From the NCBI RefSeq assembly GCF_022012445.1, contig NZ_JAKLTS010000006.1, positions 275,534-339,533 of the forward strand: a stretch of DNA of 64,000 nt, given 5' to 3'. The position numbers and the translations under genes are program-made. Positions within the stretch are counted from its first letter, which is position 1; the number at the start of each line of letters is the position of its first letter. Source of the DNA: Massilia sp. TS11. GTDB lineage: Bacteria > Pseudomonadota > Gammaproteobacteria > Burkholderiales > Burkholderiaceae_D. Of this stretch, positions 9,224 through 15,249 are shown piece by piece. The notes below the pieces were generated by a model. The model was given only the letters and a program-made list of their open reading frames with translations. It did not search any database and had not been told where the DNA came from.

Positions 9224-9254
9224 AGGCTAGACCTCCCCACGATGGGAAGGTCAA
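9224..9254 (-). promoter_or_regulatory. MerR-family-type promoter/operator of the RND efflux operon
   Basis: Read on the minus strand, -35 TTGACC (9249-9254) and -10 TAGCCT (9224-9229) are separated by 19 bp instead of 17. The spacer is filled by a dyad: GACCTCCCC (9230-9238, plus strand) and GGGAAGGTC (9244-9252), 8 of 9 pairs matching around a 5-bp centre. An overlong spacer with a CCTTCCC...GGGAGG-type dyad is the hallmark of promoters activated by MerR-family metal sensors such as CueR, GolS or MerR. No merR-type gene is in the window, so the regulator must be encoded elsewhere. Confidence 0.72.
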
Positions 9255-9346
9255 GGATGAATTCGGGCGGCTGCCCGGTGTGTCAGGATCTGAGGCAAAG
9301 TGTAGAAATGATTATGCCGGACAGCTAGTCCGATCCTCGCGGCTTT

Positions 9347-9374
9347 TTGCCCATTTCTATTTTCATTTTAGAAT
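9347..9374 (+). promoter_or_regulatory. Candidate sigma70 promoter of the AraC-type regulator
   Basis: -35 TTGCCC at 9347-9352 and -10 TAGAAT at 9369-9374 with a 16-bp spacer, inside a locally AT-rich patch. It gives a leader of about 95 nt. Confidence 0.5.
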
Positions 9375-9475
9375 CGACCCGCAGCGCTTGCGTATTTGTC
9401 GCGTTTCTTTGCACGATAGTCCAAACGCGCCGCCGGGCGCAGGACAAGCGCGGCTTTCCGGATTAAGGTGGCAGC

Positions 9476-10432
9476 ATGCTGACTTCATTTACCCGTGCCG
9501 ATCCCGACGACCGTTCCGCCGAACAGGTGCGGTTGACGGTCATGCGCGCCGAACTGGCCAATCAGCTCGAGCGCCATACCGGCGGGGCCGACGGCGTCTA
9601 CCCGACCGCCATCCCCGCGCTGACGCTGGTGCGCGCCTCGCAGAGCACGCATCCGTCCTGCGGCCTGTTCCAGCCGGCCTTCTGCATGCTGGCGCGCGGC
9701 AGCAAGCGCCTGATGCTGTGCGACGAGGTGTATATCTACGACCCGACGCGCTATCTGGTGGTGTCGCAGAACCTGCCGCTGACGGGGCAGGTGGTCAATG
9801 CCAGTTCGGATATGCCGTATCTGGGCCTGAAGCTCGAATTCGACGCGCGCGAGATCGCCAGCCTGGTGCTGGAGCTGAAACAGGTGGAATACGGGCGCGG
9901 CCCGAAATGCCCGCGCGGCCTGTACACGGGCGACGTCACCACCACCCTGCTCGACGCCACGCTGCGCCTGGTGAACCTGCTCGACACGCCCGAGGACATT
10001 CCGACCCTGGCGGCCCTGATCACGCGCGAAATTCTGTACCGTCTGCTGCGCTCGAACGATGGCTGGGCGCTGGCCCAGATGGCCATGAAGGACACGCACA
10101 GCAACCGCATCACCCAGGCGATCAGCTGGCTGCAGACGCATTACCGCGAGCCGCTGCACGTGGCCGAGCTGGCCAGGGAAGTGCATATGAGCGTGTCCTC
10201 GCTGCACAGCCATTTCAAGGCTGTGACGGCGATGAGCCCGCTGCAATTCCAGAAGCTGCTGCGCCTGCAGGAGGCGCGCCGCATCATGCTGACCGAGGCC
10301 GTCGATGCCGGTCTGGCCGGCCACCGCGTCGGCTACGAGAGCCAGTCCCAGTTCAACCGCGAGTACAGCCGCCTGTTCGGCGCGCCGCCGGCACGCGACA
10401 TCAAACGCCTGCGCGAAGAGCAGCTGGCCTGA
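9476..10432 (+). CDS. AraC-family transcriptional regulator (AraC_N type)
   Basis: 318 residues. The N-terminal half matches the AraC_N cupin-like domain seen in regulators next to reductases and efflux genes (FCMLARGSKRLMLCDEVYIYD, YLVVSQNLPLTGQV, PYLGLKLEFD). The C-terminal half (about 215-310) holds two helix-turn-helix motifs: ELAREVHMSVSSLHSHFKAVTAMSP, and the second ending in GYESQSQFNREYSRLFGAPP. AAGGTGG at 9464-9470 supports the ATG at 9476. Transcribed divergently from the RND efflux operon, it is a natural candidate to regulate that operon or itself, but the efflux promoter looks MerR-like, so this is inference. A cytoplasmic DNA-binding protein; ligand unknown. Confidence 0.9.
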   Translation: MLTSFTRADPDDRSAEQVRLTVMRAELANQLERHTGGADGVYPTAIPALTLVRASQSTHPSCGLFQPAFCMLARGSKRLMLCDEVYIYDPTRYLVVSQNLPLTGQVVNASSDMPYLGLKLEFDAREIASLVLELKQVEYGRGPKCPRGLYTGDVTTTLLDATLRLVNLLDTPEDIPTLAALITREILYRLLRSNDGWALAQMAMKDTHSNRITQAISWLQTHYREPLHVAELAREVHMSVSSLHSHFKAVTAMSPLQFQKLLRLQEARRIMLTEAVDAGLAGHRVGYESQSQFNREYSRLFGAPPARDIKRLREEQLA

Positions 10433-10465
10433 GGCGGCCGCTGAGTTGGCCGCCGAGTTGGCGGC

Positions 10466-11236
10466 TCAGGCCGCCGGCTTGGTGCTGCGGCGCGGCTTGG
10501 CGCTGCTGGCCTTGGGTTTGGCCTTCGCCTTGGCGGCCGGCTTGGGCTTGGCCGTGGCGGCGCTGCTGGCGGTCGGCTTGGCGGCGCGCTTGCGGATCGG
10601 CTGGCTGACGGCCTTGCTGGCATTGGCCGCAAACTTGGTGGCCGCATCCTGGGCCATGGCGGCCGCGCCGGCGATGGCGTCGGCGCTCATGGCCGAGCTG
10701 ACCGCCTGCTTGAACTGATCCTGCAGCATATTCCACCAGACCGAAGGATTGCCCATCGCGGCGGCGGCCGCGGCGGCCCCGGCCGGGGCGTCGGCGTCCT
10801 CGGTTTCCTCGGGCTCGTCGGGCGCCGGTGCGGGCGCGGCTGTGCTCGGCGCGGCCTCAGCCTTGGCCTCGCCCTGCGGGAACAGGGCCGAGACGAAGGG
10901 CGCGGCCGCCAGGATCGACTTGTCGCTGGCGCCCGGCTGCTTGACGGCATTGGCGAGGCTGGCGCCCATCGACTTCAGGGTGGCGATGGTGCCGCGCTGG
11001 ACTTCGAGCGCCTGAATGGTCGAGCGCAGCATGCTGGCATTGACGTTCAGCCAGGCTTCCACCGTCTGCAGTTCGGCGATCTTCTTGTCGAGCTCTTCGA
11101 CCGACAGCGTGGGCGTGGCCATATTACTCATGCTCATGCCGGGCACATTCATGCTGCCCCACAGGGTTTTGACGAAGTCGAGCGTGTCCGTCATGACGCC
11201 GACACCAGGAAGATTCGGCAGCGAGGGTTTGATCAT
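10466..11236 (-). CDS. phaM: PhaM-like polyhydroxyalkanoate granule regulatory protein
   Basis: 256 residues. The N-terminal domain has the family pattern TDTLDFVKTLWGSMNVPGM, then TLSVEELDKKIAELQTVEAWLNVN and MLRSTIQALEVQRGTIATL. A middle acidic and Pro/Ala-rich linker follows, and the C-terminus (about 205-256) is a Lys/Ala/Pro-rich histone H1-like tail. In Ralstonia, PhaM activates PHB synthase PhaC and uses its basic tail to tether granules to DNA, spreading them between daughter cells; the same is inferred here. The ATG at 11236 follows GGAGG in the minus-strand leader; longer upstream frames run into the divergent gene. The other PHA genes are not in the window. Confidence 0.85.
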   Translation of the reverse strand: MIKPSLPNLPGVGVMTDTLDFVKTLWGSMNVPGMSMSNMATPTLSVEELDKKIAELQTVEAWLNVNASMLRSTIQALEVQRGTIATLKSMGASLANAVKQPGASDKSILAAAPFVSALFPQGEAKAEAAPSTAAPAPAPDEPEETEDADAPAGAAAAAAAMGNPSVWWNMLQDQFKQAVSSAMSADAIAGAAAMAQDAATKFAANASKAVSQPIRKRAAKPTASSAATAKPKPAAKAKAKPKASSAKPRRSTKPAA

Positions 11237-11317
11237 AGGGCCTCCGGCAAGTGGTGGCTTAGCGTAGCAGAATTGGGCGGTCAGCGGAACGGCGGGGTGG
11301 CACGTTACACTAGCAAT

Positions 11318-12418
11318 ATGCGTGCTGTGTCTTTCCTGTCCCGGCAGCGCCGCTGGCTGCTGCTTGCCGGCCTGAGCGTGCTGCTGCATCTGCTGGCCCT
11401 GGATTGGGTCACGGCCGCCATTGGTCCGCCCGCCGCGCCCGAACTGGCCGCCCCGAGTCCGATCGTGGCGCAGTTGCGCGCCGCCCCGCCGCCCAAGCCG
11501 CTGGTCCCGCCCAAAGCGCCGCCGCCACCCAAGCCGCGCCCGCTGCCACCGGTGCCGCCGGCCGCAGCGCCCGAGCCCGCCCCCAGCGTCGGCGCCACGC
11601 TCATGCCCGAGGCGCCGCCGCCCGAAGCGCCCGCGTCTGCTGCTCCCGAGCAAACGAGCGCGCTCGCCGCCGCGTCCGCGTTAGCATCGTCTGCGTTGGC
11701 CGAAGTGGCCGCGGCCCAGGGCAGCACGGGCAGCGCCCAGCGGTTCAAGGTCAGCCTGCCGCCCTCGGCCGACATCGTGCTCGAAGTCACCCGCAAGGAC
11801 GCCGATGGCGCGCTCTGGCACGGCGCCGGGGCCCTGGCCTGGCGGCTCGAAGGGCCGCGCTACCGCATGGTGCTGGAGGCGAGCGTGCGCATCATCGTGC
11901 GCCTGAACCTGCTGGAGCTGACCAGCGCGGGCCGCATCGACGAGGCTGGCCTGGCGCCCGAGTCGAGCACGGAAAAACGGCGCGGGCGGGCCCGCACGGC
12001 CACCCATTTCGACTACGCGGGCAAGCGCATCACGTTTTCCGCGGCCGAGCGCAGCGAAGCCCTGGTCGAAGGCGCGCAGGACAAGCTCAGCCTGCTGATG
12101 CAGCTGGCCGGCATCGCCCGCGCCGATCCGCAGCAGCTGGCGCGCGAGATCGACATCCAGGTCGGCGAGGAGCGCGAGGCCACGGTGTTCCGTTTTAGTT
12201 TTGTGGGGGAGGAAGAACTCGATACCGCGCTCGGCAAATTGCGTACCTGGCACCTGGTGCGCCTGCCGCGCCCGGGCGCTTACAATGCACGGCTCGATAT
12301 CTGGCTGGCGCCGGACCGCGACGGCTACCCCGTCCAGATCCGCAACACCGAAGCCAATGGGGCCGTGACCACCCAAACCGTCACCAAAGTCACCACCAGC
12401 GAAGCCGGCCAGCCATGA
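11318..12418 (+). CDS. DUF3108 protein with TonB-like N-terminal anchor and proline-rich stalk
   Basis: 366 residues. Residues about 12-32 form a membrane segment after a basic start (SRQRRWLLLAGLSVLLHLLAL), followed by a long Pro/Ala/Lys stretch (about 45-125), a layout like the N-terminus of TonB. The C-terminal 220 residues are a DUF3108 domain, predicted as a periplasmic beta-rich fold, with conserved-looking blocks ALAWRLEGPRYRMVLEASV and TARLDIWLAP-like NARLDIWLAPDRDGYPVQI. ATG 11318 starts the basic/TM segment; a further upstream ATG at 11273 has no advantage. It overlaps the next gene by ATGA, and both carry DUF3108, so a joint envelope function is likely. Function unknown. Confidence 0.8.
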   Translation: MRAVSFLSRQRRWLLLAGLSVLLHLLALDWVTAAIGPPAAPELAAPSPIVAQLRAAPPPKPLVPPKAPPPPKPRPLPPVPPAAAPEPAPSVGATLMPEAPPPEAPASAAPEQTSALAAASALASSALAEVAAAQGSTGSAQRFKVSLPPSADIVLEVTRKDADGALWHGAGALAWRLEGPRYRMVLEASVRIIVRLNLLELTSAGRIDEAGLAPESSTEKRRGRARTATHFDYAGKRITFSAAERSEALVEGAQDKLSLLMQLAGIARADPQQLAREIDIQVGEEREATVFRFSFVGEEELDTALGKLRTWHLVRLPRPGAYNARLDIWLAPDRDGYPVQIRNTEANGAVTTQTVTKVTTSEAGQP

Positions 12419-13146
12419 AAGCCACCGTTCTCCTTGCCGCCGCCGTCCTGGCCCTGAGCGCCCAGGCCGGCGAGCACAGCGCCGTCAAACGCCCGGCCAA
12501 TCTGCCGTCCTCGATGGACCTGGCCTACACGATCAGCGCCAAACAGAAGGGCATACCGCTGGGCGGGCGGGCCGATATCCAGTGGCGCCTGAGCGGCGAC
12601 AAATACAGCATCCATGCCGAAACGCGCGCCAGCCTGCTGGGCAAAATCCTCGTCAACGACAGCGAGGGCAATGTCGACGCCAATGGCCTGATCCCCGTGC
12701 GTTTCTACGAGGAGCGCTTCCGGCGCCCGCCGGTGACGACCAGTTTCAATCAGGAGACCAGGACCATCAGTTTCAGCGAAGGCAAGCTCAGCTACCCGAT
12801 CAAGGGCGGCGAGCAGGACCGCACCAGCATCACCTGGGCCCTGGTCGGGGCGGCGCGCGCGGCGCCCGAGAAATTCGTCGCCGGCAGCGAGTGGGCGTAT
12901 TTCGTGGCCGGCCGGCGCGACGCCGAACGCTGGAGCTTCAAGGTCGCCGGCACCGAGGCCATCCAGACCCGCCTGGGCGAGCTGCAGGCGGTCCACCTGG
13001 TCAAGGCGCCGCCGCCCGACTCGAAGGACCAGCAGCTCGACATCTGGCTGGCCCCGGCCCAGGACTGGCTGCCCGTGCGCCTGCGTTTTTCCGACGCCGA
13101 CGGCGACTACGTCGACCAGGTCCTGGAAAAAATTACCAAAAAGTAA
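12415..13146 (+). CDS. DUF3108 secreted protein
   Basis: 243 residues with a Sec signal peptide (MKATVLLAAAVLALSAQAG), so periplasmic. The mature part is one DUF3108 domain: DLAYTISAKQKGIPLGGRAD, WRLSGDKYSIHAETRAS, TRTISFSEGKLSYPIKGGEQD, and the terminal DIWLAPAQDWLPVRLRFSDADGDY that parallels the end of the preceding gene. Its start overlaps the stop of that gene (ATGA), which implies translational coupling. A GGGGTCAGACCCC repeat begins right after the stop codon. No catalytic residue pattern is evident; the family is uncharacterised. Confidence 0.85.
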   Translation: MKATVLLAAAVLALSAQAGEHSAVKRPANLPSSMDLAYTISAKQKGIPLGGRADIQWRLSGDKYSIHAETRASLLGKILVNDSEGNVDANGLIPVRFYEERFRRPPVTTSFNQETRTISFSEGKLSYPIKGGEQDRTSITWALVGAARAAPEKFVAGSEWAYFVAGRRDAERWSFKVAGTEAIQTRLGELQAVHLVKAPPPDSKDQQLDIWLAPAQDWLPVRLRFSDADGDYVDQVLEKITKK

Positions 13147-13169
13147 AAATGGGGTCAGACCCCGATTTT
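13146..13169. repeat. GGGGTCAGACCCC repeat, single copy
   Basis: The palindrome GGGGTCAGACCCC, flanked by AAAAT and GATTTT, starts directly after the TAA of the DUF3108 gene and lies just ahead of the promoter of the mks operon. The same core recurs at 39526-39586 and 49155-49230. It resembles REP-type elements common in this bacterial group. Confidence 0.75.
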
Positions 13170-13192
13170 CCGTCGGGACAAGGGTCGGGTGC

Positions 13193-13198
13193 TATACT
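13193..13198 (+). promoter_or_regulatory. -10 box of the mksFEB operon (candidate)
   Basis: TATACT, 25 bp before the ATG at 13224. No good -35 hexamer lies at 16-18 bp. The implied leader is very short (about 20 nt) and I see no clear Shine-Dalgarno sequence. Confidence 0.4.
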
Positions 13199-13223
13199 GT
13201 CGCCCCTTCTTCGACCTTGACCC

Positions 13224-14567
13224 ATGGACTTTCAGCCGTTGACAAATGAGCATCTGGATGTGGATCCGCTGCAGGCGCATTTCCATCCCGGCGTCTCGCC
13301 TGACGAGATTGAACAGGTCTACCACCTCAAGCGCGCGGCCCCGATCCTGACGGCCTTCACGGCCCTGTTCCACGGCGGCCAGGACGCGGTGACCGTGCGT
13401 CTGCTGGTGCTGCGCGAACTGGCCGGCGACGCCCATGCCTCGGCCTTCTCGCGCGCCGACGTCAATCAGAAGCTCGCCTATCTGCAACCGGAGTCGCTCG
13501 AGACCGTGCTGCAGCGCCTGCGCGCCCACGGCCTGCTGGCCTGGGACGCCCAGGCCGCCGTCTACCGGGTCACGCCGCTGGCGCGCAATGTGCTGTCGGC
13601 CCTCGATACCCTGCTGTCGATGGGCCAGGCCGACGACGAAGCTGAAATGGGCTTCCTGCTGTCCCAGGTGGCCGGCGCCCAGGCCGTCGGCGGCGTGACG
13701 GTCGACCAGCTGCGCCATCTGCTCGGGCGCCTGAATGAACTGACCGAAGAATTCCGCGACGCGATCGCCTCCGGCTCCGAATTCCGTCTGCGCGCCAGCC
13801 AGGCCAAGTGGCATATGGCCTGCGACTGGGTGGAGAAGGGCTCGCAGATCCTGCGTGCGATCACCAGCGACGAAAAGGCCGACAGCGCCACCCACCGCGC
13901 CGCCCAGGCCATCGGCCGCGCCCAGTCGGCCCTGCTGAATATGCAGGGCATGTTCTCGCGCGCGCTGAACCAGATCGAACGCCAGCGCGTGCACCTCGGC
14001 CAGTCCGGCCTGTCGACCACCGACATCAAGCGCTGGCTGCTCAATCACGCCGACCTGGCCAGCCTGGCCGACGAGGCGATCGACCGGCCCGTGGTCCCGC
14101 TGTTCATCACACCGGCCGAAATGCTCGACGTGGCCGAGAACGAACTGCTGTCCGACCGCGCGCGCGGGGTCCAGTCGGCCGGGCTGCCGGCCGGCCAGGA
14201 TGCGCCGCTGACGGTCAATGACACGCCGCCGATCCAGCTCGAACTGAACGACTGGCTGGCGCGCCTGTCCGACTTTGCCAATATCGGCAATTTCCCCAGC
14301 CTGGAGCAGGACACGCCGCCCTCGGTGCCGGTGCACGAGGCCCTGCTGCCGGCCTCGTTCGCGCTGGCCTCCTACCGCGCCTCGCTGCTGCCCCTGCTGG
14401 GCGACGCGGCCGAGGCCAGCCTGCAGGGCGCAACCGCCGAACTGGCGCGCCTGCCGGTGCGCTTTGAACCGGGCGATCGCATGATCGCCGTGAACGACCC
14501 CGAAATCGCCGCCGTCTCGGCCGCGATGCTGACCCGACTTCCTGACCCCCCACCCAGCGATGAATGA
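13224..14567 (+). CDS. mksF: MksF-like kleisin subunit of a MukBEF-type condensin
   Basis: 447 residues. I assign it by context and shape rather than by a diagnostic motif. An N-terminal helical/winged-helix-like region (LTAFTALFHGGQDAVTVRLLVLRELAG to VLQRLRAHGLLAWDAQAAVYRVTPLARN) is followed by a long helical middle and an extended C-terminal region, as in MukF/MksF/JetA kleisins. It overlaps the next gene (mksE-like) by 8 nt, which in turn overlaps an SMC gene, giving the F-E-B order of known Muk/Mks operons. The complex would act on the nucleoid, where the kleisin bridges SMC heads and recruits MksE. Usual family length is 400-500. A distant JetA (Wadjet) relationship is possible. Confidence 0.75.
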   Translation: MDFQPLTNEHLDVDPLQAHFHPGVSPDEIEQVYHLKRAAPILTAFTALFHGGQDAVTVRLLVLRELAGDAHASAFSRADVNQKLAYLQPESLETVLQRLRAHGLLAWDAQAAVYRVTPLARNVLSALDTLLSMGQADDEAEMGFLLSQVAGAQAVGGVTVDQLRHLLGRLNELTEEFRDAIASGSEFRLRASQAKWHMACDWVEKGSQILRAITSDEKADSATHRAAQAIGRAQSALLNMQGMFSRALNQIERQRVHLGQSGLSTTDIKRWLLNHADLASLADEAIDRPVVPLFITPAEMLDVAENELLSDRARGVQSAGLPAGQDAPLTVNDTPPIQLELNDWLARLSDFANIGNFPSLEQDTPPSVPVHEALLPASFALASYRASLLPLLGDAAEASLQGATAELARLPVRFEPGDRMIAVNDPEIAAVSAAMLTRLPDPPPSDE

Positions 14568-15249
14568 CGACGCCCAAATCCTGATCGCGCGCCTGCTCAC
14601 GCACCAGTACCTGCGCCGTGACGACAAGATGGTCAAGCGCGTGCTGTCGGACGAATTGTTCCGCGCCGAAGTCGACAAGCGCCTGCTCGAAACGGGCATG
14701 AAGCTGCTCGATAACGTGTATGCCGACCATGTGACCCTGGCCCTGCACCGCTCGGTGGAGCCGAAGATTTTCGGCGCGCGCGACGTCTGGCAGAACAATA
14801 ACTTCGGCCTGGCGCGCGACGGCGTGGCCCTGCTGGTGGTGCTGTGGGCGCTGATCATCCTGCCCAAGCGCGAGCGCCAGGAGAACCACGAGCACGCCGA
14901 CGACAACCAGACCGATTTCTTCGACAAGGAGAAGCCGCTGCCGCGCGCCGAGGACACCTCGGTCGGCATCTCCTACAAGGCCCTGCTGGCCGACTTTGGC
15001 GAAAAGCTGGGCAAGAAGACGCGCATGGACATGAACCTGGGCATGCTGGCCAAACTCGGTTTCATCGAGCGCCGCGCCGACCTGATCGTCGAAGGGCCGC
15101 TGCTCGATCTGATGATGGATACCGACGCCCTCAAAGACCGCATCATCAATGGCGCCCTGGCCGACGTGTTCGGCCGCACGCCGGTGGTGGCGGTGCCCAA
15201 GCCCAGCCCGGAAGCCCCGACCGACGAGGAACCGCATGTTTCACATTAA
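14560..15249 (+). CDS. mksE: MksE-like (JetB/DUF4194-type) condensin subunit
   Basis: 229 residues, the usual size of MukE/MksE/JetB proteins. It begins NDDAQILIARLLTHQYLRRDD and has a winged-helix-like second half (AKLGFIERRADLIVEGPLLDLMMD), with an Asp/Pro-rich tail. It overlaps mksF upstream by 8 nt and the SMC gene downstream by 14 nt, which implies tight stoichiometric coupling. In the family MukE/MksE dimers bind the kleisin and DNA and regulate SMC head engagement. The assignment rests on size, gene order and the SMC neighbour; an HMM comparison would distinguish MksE from JetB. Confidence 0.75.
   Translation: MNDDAQILIARLLTHQYLRRDDKMVKRVLSDELFRAEVDKRLLETGMKLLDNVYADHVTLALHRSVEPKIFGARDVWQNNNFGLARDGVALLVVLWALIILPKRERQENHEHADDNQTDFFDKEKPLPRAEDTSVGISYKALLADFGEKLGKKTRMDMNLGMLAKLGFIERRADLIVEGPLLDLMMDTDALKDRIINGALADVFGRTPVVAVPKPSPEAPTDEEPHVSH

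Larger units (their letters stand above)
9152..9475. other. 324-bp divergent intergenic region between the efflux operon and the AraC regulator
   Basis: No gene fits here. From left to right it holds an A/T stem (9160-9178) next to the ribosome site of the adaptor gene, a minus-strand promoter with an inverted repeat between its -10 and -35 (9224-9254), a stretch of about 90 bp with nothing recognised, and a plus-strand promoter for the AraC-type gene (9347-9374). Confidence 0.7.

Noticed and set aside
9255..9475. merR-type regulator gene next to the efflux promoter
   Set aside because: The only regulator here is AraC-type by its double helix-turn-helix; no MerR helix-turn-helix protein is found in the window.
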